Shown: positions 34,901-45,639 of the stretch, in pieces
Numbering within the stretch: the stretch's first letter is position 1
Layout: each line of letters begins with the position of its first letter
Source of the DNA: Amaranthus tricolor
Lineage: Eukaryota > Streptophyta > Magnoliopsida > Caryophyllales > Amaranthaceae
DNA: 64,000 bases
Direction: 5' to 3'
Assembly: GCF_026212465.1 (NCBI RefSeq)
Contig: NC_080051.1
Span: 22,606,727 to 22,670,726 of the forward strand
The notes under the pieces: generated by a model
Databases searched by the model: none
Told to the model about the DNA's origin: nothing
Seen by the model: the letters and a program-made list of their open reading frames with translations, nothing else
Program-made: the position numbers and the translations under genes

Positions 34901-37900
34901 TTTGAGAATTTGTGTTCAAAAATTGTGTCAAAAGATGGGACACCTAAACTAAATAAAAAAGAATGTTAAATGTCATTATAAAAAATTTTCCTAACCTAAG
35001 GCATATTTAACTAATGAATAATTTTTAATTCAAAAAAAAATAATAATTTTGATTTTGATTTTGATTTTGATTTTATATGGTGCAGTGCTTGCTTCATGGT
35101 TTAGGCTGAAGTATCCTCATATTGCTCTTGGTGCTCTAGCTTCTTCAGCTCCAGTGTTATATTTCGATAACATAATTAAACCAGAAGATGGTTACTACGC
35201 TGTTGTTACCAAGGATTTTAAAGTAATAATAATTATTCCAAGAATATGATTGACTAAATTAGGTCTATTTAATTAATTAATAATTATATTTTATTTTTAT
35301 TAATTTACTAATCAAGATTTTGTTTTCAGGAAACTAGTGAGAGTTGCTATAAAACTATCAAAAGATCGTGGGATAAAATCAATAAAATTGGATCCCTTCC
35401 AAAAGGCCCCTTATACCTTAGTAAAAAATTCAACACATGCGCGTATGTACAAGAATTGCTCCTCTATAAGATAATATTTTTGTTATATAATAGATCTGTC
35501 AAATTTTAACCTAATCTGCAATTGGCTAGAAATTCGATTATAATTTTAATTATAATGCTAAAACTTTGATCCGTGATTTGAAAATGACCCAAACAGGAAA
35601 AGTCAGATCATATACGATCGTAGATAAATCCCGACCATTTTGACCCATTTCTTAGTTTTCGCTACCTTTTCAATTCAATGTCATGATTTTTAGACATAAC
35701 TCAATATATTTGTAGTCAATTTCTGTGTTTTTAGACAATATTTTGTTTTTAAAACCTTAAAATCGGTATAGTTCCTTTTTATAAGTATATATTTCCTATA
35801 AAAATTTAAAAAACATAATATATTTTTTTCAAAAAGTATGATGATAAAATAAAGAAAATTTCTAAATTCTTGACTCTTTGGGTTAATTAGAACTTGATTT
35901 GATCCAACTTAAAAGTCAAAACTAACTCAACCCGCTCATCCAAACTGTCCATCTGAATAGGAGTTTATATAGAATAACAAAAAATTGAAAGCAAATCATA
36001 ACTAAATTTTAGACATCAAGACATGATCATATATATATATATATTAATTAAATTAAGAATGTAGTTTGATTAAATTAATAAAAATAATATATTTGTGGAT
36101 GCAGTGAGTTGAATGAGACAAATGAGTTGACGAAGTTGTTGGAGAACATGTATGATGTAGTAGCACAGTATGGTAACTTGGTAATAAACACATCCAAGAT
36201 TTGCAAAGCAATTGATGAAGGAAGTAAAGGGAAAGATATTATTAGTCGTATTTATGCGGGTGCTCTTGCTTATTTTAATGGAACCATCAAATGCCTTGAT
36301 ACACAATTTTTCAACAAACAATATCCTGAAACCAATGTTGGATATGCTTGGCAGGTATTCATGCATCTTAATTATTTTTAAGAAACTCTTGTGTATAGAT
36401 TTTGTTTACGCTGTTTCAGAGTCCACCAATTTTAAAGGATAGTAATAATTCAACAATTTTAATAGTCATGTTTATTCTCCTTTATTAATCTTATTTTTTT
36501 ACAAATTTCATTTCATAAAAAAACTTTTTATGATCAAACTTTCATCAACATGATACATATTATAAAAATTTACATTATAAATCATTCTCATTCTCACTAT
36601 TTAGTACCGATTATCAAACAGGCCGTAAGTTTCATTTAAAAAATATATACTATTTTTAGGTTGGTGCACAGTAAAATAGTGTAAACCAAATTCACATAAG
36701 GCTTTAGGAATCATTTTTCAATATTTCCATTCGTTAAATTAAGTCCATGTTTATTTGGAGAATTCTACTTGATCAACTTTTTTCAAGTGATCAATACCCA
36801 ATTTTAAGTTGTACAGATTCTAATAATTCCCATTCATTTTTTTTTTTTGAAAAATAAAATATTTTAACTTTTTCATGATTTTTCTATACAATAATCTTAT
36901 TTATTGATTAATCATGAATAATTCCAACTTTATAGGGTATTTTCCTAGAACACACACTTGGATAATCGGATGACCTGCTATAATAATTTTTTTTTAAAGA
37001 TAAGTTAAAATAAAATATCAAAAAATATGTAAAAAAAATGTTAAACATGTTTTAGAATTTTTTAATGTATTTTTTAAAATTTATCACTAATTTTATATTA
37101 AATTTTAGTTTACTCTAGGCAAATAAACCCCATAAAGTTGGGATTATTCGTGGTTAATTAATAGATGGAATTACTATAAAAAAATATGAAAAAGTTAGAT
37201 TGTTATTGGTAATTTTTCCTATTTTTCTATTAAAAGAAACTTTTTAGCTCCGCTAATTTTAATTATTAGTTAAAGCTAAATATTTTTATAGAATATTTTT
37301 AGGAAGAAAACTCATTTTTTATTTTATATTTATAATATAATAAAGGAAAATTATCAATGTTATTCCTGAATTTTGACACTTTATCAATGGTACCCTAAGT
37401 TTTTTTTTATTATCAATGGGTTCATTGTATTATTGAGCGTTTTACAATCGTAACCTTTTTAAACTTTTCCGTCCAAAATCGTTCAAAACCGTTAACTTTT
37501 TTTTATGTTTTGAATTGAAAATTAAAAGAAAAAGAAAAAAAATTAACGGTTTTAGACGATTTTTAACAGAAAAAATTTTATAAAGTTATGGTTGTAAAAC
37601 GTTCAACAGTAATAAATTACACTTTCTAATCTTTGATTAATGTTGTAGAGATGTAGTGAAATGGTGATGCCAATAGCAATTAGTACTAGCAAAATGTCCA
37701 TGTTTCCAAGTTATACTTTCGATCTACAACAATTCTCATTACATTGTAAGGAAACGTATAATGTTATACCTCGTCCACATTGGATTACAACGTACTATGG
37801 AGGACATGTAAGTCAACAATTTCATGCATATTTTCCTCATTCATGCATCAACTTAATACTAGTCCCTCCGTTTCAGTTTATCGATTACACAATGTTATGA

Positions 37901-38571
37901 TTTTTTTATAAATTATGACAAACAAATTAAAACAAAAAGAATACGTATATTATTTAACTTTTCTCATTAAGATTGAAATCTAAGGCATGAAATACTTGTA
38001 TTAACTCACCAATCAATAAATTAATTTTCTTTTATCTTTTTGAGACATTTGATAAATTATTTTACTTTTGACAGGATATTAAGCTAACCTTGAAAAGATT
38101 TGGAAGTAACATTATTTTTTCAAATGGATTAACAGATCCATACAGCAGTGCTGGGTAATTCTCTTAACTAATATAAACAATAGAAAGTATAATTAAAACT
38201 TCTTTTGTTTTCTTAAATTATATGACTTTTATTAATCGTGTTATTTTTATATGGTTATATTTATATAGGGTGTTACAAAATTTATCTGAGAACATCATTG
38301 CCGTTTACACAAAACAAGGTGAATTATTTTTTAGAAGCTTTTTCTTTGTTTTAAGAACAATTTATTAAACGGAAAATAGCATATTATTATATAATAAAAA
38401 AAGGAAATAAATATTTGAATTATATTTCTAGGTTCTCACTGCATGGACATACTAGCTGCCAAAGAAGATGACCCTGACTGGTTGATCAACCAGAGGGAAA
38501 GAGAAATCAAGATCATTAGTGGCTGGATCAAAAAGTATCAAGAAGATCTTCATAAATATCTTAACAACTAG
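31983..38571 (+). CDS. Lysosomal Pro-X carboxypeptidase-like serine peptidase (S28 family), 9 exons, 502 aa
   Basis: Exons: 31983-32369, 34034-34226, 35086-35222, 35330-35442, 36105-36354, 37649-37807, 38075-38154, 38269-38318 and 38432-38571. They sum to 1509 nt with consistent phases. The start has a strong context (GCCATGG). Residues 1-26 form a hydrophobic signal peptide, so entry to the secretory pathway (vacuole or apoplast) is expected. Family features follow: [11 protein letters not shown] near the mature N-terminus, HRFYGES at 130, the nucleophile motif GGSYGG (Ser190), [10 protein letters not shown] with Asp434, and GSHCMDI with His459. All three triad residues are present and the length matches intact family members. 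S28 enzymes release residues at the C-terminal side of proline; the plant substrate is unknown. Introns 1 (1.66 kb) and 5 (1.29 kb) carry MITE or foldback DNA. The gene looks functional. Confidence 0.92.
32500..32830. mobile_element. Diverged MITE copy in S28 gene intron 1
   Basis: It starts near TAGTACTCTCTTAATTC and contains the core ACGAATCTAATAAGTAATAA then GATCTCACATGA, shared with 38929-39200 and 42460-42710. The right boundary is unclear. Non-coding. Confidence 0.5.
36830..37215. mobile_element. Foldback element in S28 gene intron 5
   Basis: The left arm motifs ACTTTTTCATGATTTT and TTGATTAATCATGAATAATT reappear inverted on the right as AATTAATAGATGGAATTACT and AAAAAATATGAAAAAGTT. The arms are near 100 bp with an unrelated centre. 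One arm of the same family is also at 3640-3725. Confidence 0.65.
37430..37610. repeat. Second inverted repeat in S28 gene intron 5
   Basis: AATCGTTCAAAACCGTTAAC at about 37479 faces GTTAACGG-like AATTAACGGTTTTAGACGAT at about 37539, and outer TTTTACAATCGTAACC faces GGTTGTAAAACGTT. This is a short palindromic element without an ORF. Confidence 0.6.
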
Positions 38572-38928
38572 CATTTTGTACTAAACACATCATTTTATAA
38601 AATTCCAAAGTCTTAAAATGAAAAACTAAATAAATGTTTCGTGTTGTGATTGATGTAACAACTCATGAACGCATTGAGTTGTGTGTTACTATCCTTTGTA
38701 ATAGTAACACATTTGTTTCCTCTTAATATCTAGCACTATATATAGGTGCAAGTTCTTGTAATACTGATATAGAAAATGAAATAGAAGATAAATTGATATA
38801 AGTTTATCTCTTATACTACTTTTCTCCGTATATTTTCCTTACCTTTTAACAATTCGAACTTTCTTTTTCTCTCTCCTTTTTTTCTTTACATTCCTTTTTT
38901 TTCTTAAAATGTTATCCAAACATATTAC

Positions 38929-39200
38929 TCCTTTATATTTTCTTTACTTATTCTATTTGGTTTTGACATATTTGTCGATGCATATTTTAATTTTAAATAT
39001 TCTAATTGTACTTAAAGTAAAAATTATAAAAAGTTGATATTTATAAAATTTACAATAAGACGAATTAAATAAGATTCCACATGACTATATTGTAACTTAT
39101 AGATTAAAAACAAATCACAGAATAAAAGTGATTAATAAATAGTATTAAAAAACCAAATAGAACAAGTAAAGCGAATAAGAGAAAGTAAATTGTTCTATTT
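38929..39200. mobile_element. MITE with ~22-bp inverted ends downstream of the S28 gene
   Basis: Left TTTACTTATTCTATTTGGTT and right AACCAAATAGAACAAGTAAA are near-perfect inverted repeats. The core GACGAATTAAATAAGATTCC is shared with the copies at 32.5 and 42.5 kb. Non-coding. Confidence 0.7.
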
Positions 39201-39465
39201 GTTCTTCAAATCTAGTTACTAATTACTATTAAATTTTATTTTAACATTAATCTATAATTATGCATAGTCCAACGAAATAATGAATGAAATAGTACACTGA
39301 TGTTGTAAAAAATAAACATGAAATTTAAAATTTATTGGACGAACTAAGTACATTTTTTGTTTTTTTTCTAAGTATATTTCGATCCACACCTTAAAAATAT
39401 TAAACCCACAACTTGCGACCCGCCCGGCAAACACATTCCATTGATTCAACCAGCTTTTAACAGAC

Positions 39466-39881
39466 TAGAGTTGTGCAACGGGCTAGACGGGTTTCAATGG
39501 GTCGGGTCAAGCTTTAGACGTTTGGCCCATATACTCAGCCCATATTATACAATTAAGGATAGTCTCTTGAGAACTCTTGAGAGACGTATTTCAAGTCGAA
39601 CCCATTAAAGATTAATATCTACTTATCATATTCTTAATGCCTACTTGGGTACTTATATTATCCTTAATGCTTACTTACCGATTACCGTGTCCTTAATGTT
39701 TATTTTCAATATCTTAAATATCTACTTACATTATTTTTAATGTCTATTTACAATCTTTTAAAAAATATATAATCGGCTATCCAGTTAGAAATGATCTCTC
39801 AAATAGACCGTCTCTCACAAGAATTTGTGATTTTTGTTTGATTATCGGCTCGCACTGTAGCCGGCCCGTTGAACACCCCTA
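39466..39881. mobile_element. Small hAT-like MITE (416 bp)
   Basis: The ends are inverted repeats: TAGAGTTGTGCAACGGGC and GCCCGTTGAACACCCCTA. Flanking octamers TAACAGAC (39458-39465) and CAACCGAC (39882-39889) match at 6 of 8 positions, fitting an old 8-bp duplication. GGGC/GCCC words cluster near the ends. Neighbouring DNA (38572-40471) otherwise shows no gene. Confidence 0.7.
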
Positions 39882-40471
39882 CAACCGACCACCATTAACC
39901 AGGTCTATCAAGTATTAACACCTCTTGTGGGAATAGAAGACCAATATAACAACTTTCAGGTGGATGATTCTATTTTTCTGGTTTGATATCCTTATATGTA
40001 ATGCTACAATTACACAGATCAAATTAACTTAAAACTTCAAATTACATTTAAATAGAACAAGTTTTTATAAAAATATTAGCTATTAGTCTTTATTCTGGAG
40101 TGGTTTACACCAAACACATACTAAGTTACTAACAGCGTAATCCTCAATCAAACATGCATTTTTTTTTAATCACAGCAAAACAATTAAATTAATCTCATTC
40201 TGAAAATTTAACTGTTAAACTTCCCCATAAGTTCCTTCCATTTTCCAGCAACTGTTGCAAAATCATTGATTCGAATTCAACCCAAATAAAGCACAGATCT
40301 AACAATTTTCTCATATAGATTAACCATCATCAATTACAAAACATTTTGAATCCTTTTTTCACAATTCAAATGTTCATATTTCATAACAATCAGACTCTTC
40401 CAATCTTTTCCAACCTAATAATCAGACTTCTGTTCCTACTCACTTGCTACAATACCTCTAAGTTGTGATTA

Positions 40472-42136
40472 CTAATTACTACTATCACTATTAGCATGAT
40501 TAAGATGATTCTCATGTAAATGGTGATTATTTATTTCTCCACCACCAACACCACCACTTCCGCCGCCTCGGCTATCACTGTTATTACTCGCACTTCCATT
40601 CACATTCATTTTCACATTCAAATTCCCATTCCCATTCCCATTTCCATTCAATTGGGAAAGCTCAATTTGTGTTTTAGTCATAAACTTCATCCTTTGCAAC
40701 TCCAACTCCTTGGCAAACTTCATCCTCTGCATTTCCATCTCCACAACGTGCTGCAATTTCTTACTTTCAGCTGCTTCATACGCTTCTCCAAACTTCAAAA
40801 TTGCCTGTGTTAACTCCCTTACCGAATTCCCCCACATTTTAACAGCTTCTTTCTTCTCTCTTTTCTTTGCTTTCCCCCTTTTTTCCCCACCAACACCACC
40901 CTTATTCATCTCCACATTCTTCTGCTTTCGCATTTCAAACACAGTTCTTTCTGGTGGTAAACTGTCCCCCGAATCATGAGACCAATCTTCCTTATCAGTC
41001 GTTTTCCCCCTTTTTTCTCCACCAACACCACCACCCTTATTCATCTCCACATTCTTCCGCTTTCGCATCTCAAACACAGTCCTTTTTGGTGGTAAACTAT
41101 CCCCTGAATCATGAGACCAATCTTCCTTATCAGAATCTGACTCTACCGGAATTGAAGCCTTTCTAAATTGTTGTTGTGGTTGTTGAATCTGCTTACTCTG
41201 CTCCTGCATCTGCTTCACCTGCTGTATCCACATACTACTATTCCCAGTATTGTTAAAATTACTACTACCAGAACCAATATTACTACCATTATTGCTATTA
41301 TTATGATTAATCATACTATTATATCGTAATCTAGCAACCACCTCTGCATTCTGTCGTTGTTGCTGCTGTTGTTGTAGCATCTGTCTCACAAGTTCTTGGT
41401 GTTGCTGGACTTGCTTCTGTGATGGAGTCTGAAGATAACTAGGAGGGGAAAACGGAAGCGGTGCAGGTTGTCGAACCCCAACCGGAATTCCAACGGGCAC
41501 CGACTTCAATCCACCAGTAGAAGCATTACCAGTTTGTGGAGAAACGGTAACTCCGGCTACTGACACTGTGCCCGACCTAAAACCCTTACTAGCATTCGGG
41601 GCTGCGGTCATGGCTGCAGGACCAATTAACCTATCCAACCGTTCAAAAAATGGCCAGCGACTCGGACCACAACCATTTTCAATCTTTGCCTTTTCAGTCT
41701 TATACTTCTTCTTTACAGTATCAATCCGATTCTTGCACTGTATATCCGTTTTTGGAACTTTGGTATAATCTTCTCGACTACTAACAATATCAGCAACTTC
41801 TTTCCAGTGTTTTTGCTTCAAATTCCCTCTACTCAACTCCATATACCTTTCTCCCCACGCATTAATCAACACCGACGTAGCTCCTTCGCTCCAACAATCC
41901 TCTCTTCCTCCACCACCACTACCGCTGAATCCACCGACGGAAGAAAGACGAGACATTGGCTGGATCGGAAGCGCCAAAGTTAAAGAACTTGGCGTCGATG
42001 GAGACTTCGAATTTGGAGGAACAGCTGCGACAGTCACAGCAGTTATTTGATTCGAAGGTAATGGTTGTGGTAAGGGCGGAGGGTCAGATTCGCTTCCTGA
42101 AGAAGGATGCGACTGGATTTCTTCGTCTTCGTCCAT
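40472..42136 (-). CDS. Trihelix (MYB/SANT-like) transcription factor, 554 aa, intronless
   Basis: The chosen start MDEDEEIQ at 42136 begins the conserved protein; the frame stays open 46 codons further upstream, but that stretch looks like leader. A Ser/Pro-rich N-terminus precedes the trihelix domain at residues 81-171 ([52 protein letters not shown]), whose spaced Trp residues (82, 111, 161) mark the three helices. Then come a Gln-rich segment, an acidic/basic segment with a 44-residue internal tandem duplication, and a C-terminal coiled-coil-like block ([20 protein letters not shown]) followed by Asn/Gly-rich tail. The layout fits the SIP1/ASIL-type trihelix clade, whose members bind GT-type elements in the nucleus. 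Specific targets cannot be read from the sequence. Confidence 0.9.
   Translation of the reverse strand: MDEDEEIQSHPSSGSESDPPPLPQPLPSNQITAVTVAAVPPNSKSPSTPSSLTLALPIQPMSRLSSVGGFSGSGGGGREDCWSEGATSVLINAWGERYMELSRGNLKQKHWKEVADIVSSREDYTKVPKTDIQCKNRIDTVKKKYKTEKAKIENGCGPSRWPFFERLDRLIGPAAMTAAPNASKGFRSGTVSVAGVTVSPQTGNASTGGLKSVPVGIPVGVRQPAPLPFSPPSYLQTPSQKQVQQHQELVRQMLQQQQQQRQNAEVVARLRYNSMINHNNSNNGSNIGSGSSNFNNTGNSSMWIQQVKQMQEQSKQIQQPQQQFRKASIPVESDSDKEDWSHDSGDSLPPKRTVFEMRKRKNVEMNKGGGVGGEKRGKTTDKEDWSHDSGDSLPPERTVFEMRKQKNVEMNKGGVGGEKRGKAKKREKKEAVKMWGNSVRELTQAILKFGEAYEAAESKKLQHVVEMEMQRMKFAKELELQRMKFMTKTQIELSQLNGNGNGNGNLNVKMNVNGSASNNSDSRGGGSGGVGGGEINNHHLHENHLNHANSDSSN
40874..41137 (-). repeat. In-frame 132-bp tandem duplication inside the trihelix gene
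   Basis: Two units with a period of about 132 bp encode [22 protein letters not shown] and NVEMNKGG twice, with few differences (K/E, R/Q, and one extra Gly codon). The frame is preserved. The low divergence indicates a recent event. Confidence 0.9.
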
Positions 42137-42459
42137 GGATCTGAGGAGAGAGAAAGTTGAGAGAGAAAAATTAGGGTTTTTTGGGGGAGAAATTGAGAAG
42201 AGAGAGAAAGGGGAAAGGAAGAAGTTTGTTGGATTGCCGTTAAGGAGGGGATTTTGACGGTGTCCGTCCGTCACGGTATGGGAAACCGAGAAAAGACACG
42301 TGGCAGGAAAGAGAAAAGTTGGTGAGCTTAACGTGGGAAAACTTGGAATTGCCGGTTAATCGGTCATCGGACTGATTAATAAGGGTCATTTTTTGCCGGA
42401 TTTTTGGTTGGGTTTGGTGAGTCCAAATGTCCAATTATCTTTTGTTTTTGTACGCCTGT

Positions 42460-42710
42460 TTTTATTGAAAATTTATTCTCTTCGAAGTTAAATGTATGAA
42501 AATTTTAAAATTAAATAATTTTAATTGTAAGTTTTTAAAAATTATAGAAAATTTATATTTAAAAAGTATATATATTTAGATGAATCTAACAAAATCCTAC
42601 ATGAATATGTTTTTTCTTATGAATCGATAAGGAATTGTGTTCAAAGTTTGACACTAAAATTCGTAAATTTCATTTGAGAAGAACACATGAAAACAGATGA
42701 AGTATTTTTA
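42460..42710. mobile_element. Diverged MITE copy upstream of the trihelix gene
   Basis: It shares the core ATGAATCTAACAAAATCCTA and CATGAATATG with the copies at 32.5 and 39.0 kb and ends near GATGAAGTA. The boundaries are approximate. Confidence 0.45.
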
Positions 42711-44139
42711 ATCCTAGGTGATTTTACCAAAAAGCCTTTGTATTAGAGTTGTTATTTTTTTTAATAATACCTGATTCATTAATAAAGAATCATACGACAT
42801 CTACATCAGATATAAAAATTAACAAGTATATAACAACTTTAATGAAAGATAATTCAAAATTAACAAAACTACGATCGTTGTGTATGAGATATGAAAATTT
42901 TAAATATCCTCTTCCACATCGTTGTTTGACATAGCATTCTACGAGGGGGTCTTTCGATCTGTTATAGTCTTAAGATAAAATTGAATTTAATGTAGTTGAT
43001 GATAATTGCAATTTCAGTGTCTACTGTATTATCGCATTAATCTCTACCAACAAATCAATTACAAATCAAATTTCATAACTCCAAAGTCTAACGAAAAAAG
43101 AGATCAAACCCCAATATATTAGTAGAATGAACCCAATGAATAATTCTCCTCACTGTGTATTTGGAGCAATTTCTTTCAAGACAAAGAAAGTATTTACTCA
43201 TTAAATTAATAGTTAATAATTTGATTGGTTGATTGTGGGGAACTAGATTGGGAAAGCTGTTTTTGTCTTTTATCCAACAATAGAGTTTTATAAGTATTGA
43301 AGTCTTGCAGTTATGCAGCCCATAGAAAAAGAATATGCACGTCTGAAGTAAGGTAGAAGCAAGAAGTCCAGGCTGGTTCATTGATAATTTGATATAGATT
43401 AGGCAAGTAAAATTCTTCGACCATTTCCCCTAATTTGGAGGTGTTCATTCGGGTTATTGATCCAATTTCGAGTAAGGTATTTTGGATCCGTTTAAAAATC
43501 GGGTTTTGCATTTACATTAATTTTTACATTATTCTAAATTCATTTTGAAATCAGGTTAAGTCGGGTTCGGTTTCAATGTCGAGTAAATATCAGGTCATTG
43601 AGTCTGTTTTGAACACCTCTATCTTAAAATTATAGTGGGCTTATAGGTGATTAGGTAGAGCGAGATATTCTAGCATCCAAATTACAGTTGTTAATTAGAT
43701 CGGACCAAACCGAATCAAAATCAAATACTTTAATTTTTAGATTTGGAAATAGAACCTGTCATTCGATTTGGTCGCAATTTGATTCGAATTTATCCTAGAT
43801 CGGTCCAGTCCAAGTTAATTAGACCGAATGGACCGTGTGAAAATTTTCTTTTACATTGACTTTTTGTTAACTTTTGATTTGTTGGTTAGTCAAATAACCA
43901 AAAAAAGTGTTTGTTAAATGATTTTTAAGCCAGCTAAAAAGCTAACTTTTAAACAAAAATTTTTTTTAAAAAAAAAAAAAACTCCAGTTAGTTTTTCTAT
44001 TGGCTTTTGGCTTGTTGACCCCACTTTTTCTCTAATAAACAATCAAAAACTAATAACTAAATTTACCAAAGATCTCCATAAAGTTTGCTTCCAGATGAAA
44101 GAATAGTTTAAAAAGATACTTTGACCAGAAGGTACAAGT
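42711..44139. other. Intergenic DNA with small hAT-like remnants
   Basis: No gene is visible. At about 43434-43621 the ends GGAGGTGTTCATTCGGG and GTTTTGAACACCTCTA are inverted, suggesting a ~190-bp hAT-type MITE. At 43690-43850 repeated GACCGAAT/TCGGTCC-type words suggest another decayed element. Confidence 0.4.
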
Positions 44140-44560
44140 TTGCCGAATAAAAGCTCACAAAGTTTGTTGTCGCATGGTTTCAAGGAGTTGAAAAACAATG
44201 AACCAGGGACGAACAAACTAGAATATTAACGTGGGAGAAATTAGAGAAACATCTCCGACGAATTTATGTTCCTTCGACCTTCAAACAATCGTTGTACATC
44301 CAAAGGAACACCCTAAGGCAAAGATTCGGTTTGTGTCTGATTACATCCAAGAATATGAAAATCCATCGGTATTGTGTGACATTAATGAACCCAGGAGATG
44401 AAGATTGGACAATTCATAGGTGGCTTTAGAGATCATCTTAAAGAGTAGCTTGAAATCATGCCCAAACCAACCATTGAAGTGTATTACAACATTAACCCAT
44501 GAAAAGAACCTAAAAAGGAAACCTTTCATCCCTACCACCGGAAAACCCACCTTGTAGACC
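44140..44560 (+). mobile_element. Ty3/gypsy gag fragment
   Basis: Plus-strand reading with frameshifts gives ILTWEKLEKHLRRIYVPST, then SLYIQRNTLR, SVSDYIQEYE and LCDINEP. This order matches the gypsy gag core (W--L---L---F-P, L--L-QG--SV-EY, F------ L-E). Multiple stops show it is dead. Confidence 0.6.
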
Positions 44561-45027
44561 TTTCAACAACCACCTTCTCATCTTCTTCCATAAACTTAAT
44601 CATCATCATCGTACCTAGCGGATCCAAACTATAGGAAACTTTGATCAGAATCCGAGGAGGAAAGGAAAACAACAACTCATATCCATAAACAAGAATGTGG
44701 ACAAATTAAAGAGTCCTCCAACTCAAGAAAGATCCTCAGAATGTTACATTCCTAGCACAAAGAAGTTTACCAAAGAAAAAGATATATGAAGAAGGTTGTA
44801 CACTTCAAGTATCATGATAAAAATGGTAATGAAGTTTAGCATAATTATGATGGAAAAAACTCAAGATAGGTTTATTTGTTCTCCTTCAATTATCTTCAAT
44901 TATCTCACTTTTTTTCAAAAAATTCATTTTAATGTTTTATCAGTTGGAGATGTTGTATTTGACGGTAATAAAAATTATTAAAAAAAAAAACTTTTTTATG
45001 ATCAACTTTTCTTTATCATAGGAATAA

Positions 45028-45265
45028 AAAGGTAAAGCTAAAAGACACTTCCAGTATCCCACGCAAGGCAGGGTTTGGATAGGGGGTTTTATTTTTCCTG
45101 AAAGATGCGAACAAAACATACCGTTCCTCCAAGAAAGGAGTAAAGAGATGCGCGCGCAGTCAAGAAACCCCCCAATTGATACCTGCGACCAGTTGGGGTC
45201 GAATCCCAAACTTTCTGCTCCACATGCAGATGCTTTATCCATTGAGCCACAAGCGCTTCTGGTAC
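45028..45265 (-). mobile_element. tRNA-derived SINE, 238 bp
   Basis: On the minus strand it starts GTACCAGAAGCGCTTG, has a box A-like GTGGCTCAATGGATAAAGC (45250-45232) and a box B-like GGGATTCGACCCC (45207-45195), and ends in a short T run after AGCTTTACC. An 11-bp perfect target duplication, TTATTCCTATG in minus orientation, flanks it (45266-45276 and 45017-45027). The well-kept pol III boxes and perfect duplication suggest a fairly young insertion. Confidence 0.88.
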
Positions 45266-45639
45266 CATAGGAATAACATGATACATTCTACAAATCATCT
45301 TTATTATCATTATTTAATACTAACAATCAAACAAACCGTTAGAATTTAAAAATTCTTGAATAAAACTCTAAAATACAACTTGATATGTTAGGTTTTAGAC
45401 ACATTACTCGTATGGATATTATAAATATAATTTCCCATTTGAAAACTTTTCTGAAACAGTCGTATTATTAATGAGATTTCATTAGTCGTTTTTAGCACCT
45501 AATTTTATATATATATATTTGTTCATTACTAATTAAAATTTAATTAGTGATGGTAGTAATTTGAAAAATTTCTATGATGATTGGAAACTTGTCAACTCGT
45601 AATGTAGTTATGAAGTGTAACAAGTAACATAAACTTTGG

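Noticed and set aside
42137..42274. Upstream start for the trihelix protein (46 extra residues)
   Set aside because: The extra stretch lacks family similarity and reads as leader. The ATG at 42136 begins the typical acidic N-terminus.
45195..45250. tRNA gene suggested by box A and box B
   Set aside because: The acceptor and anticodon stems do not form, and target duplications flank the whole 238-bp unit, so it is a SINE.
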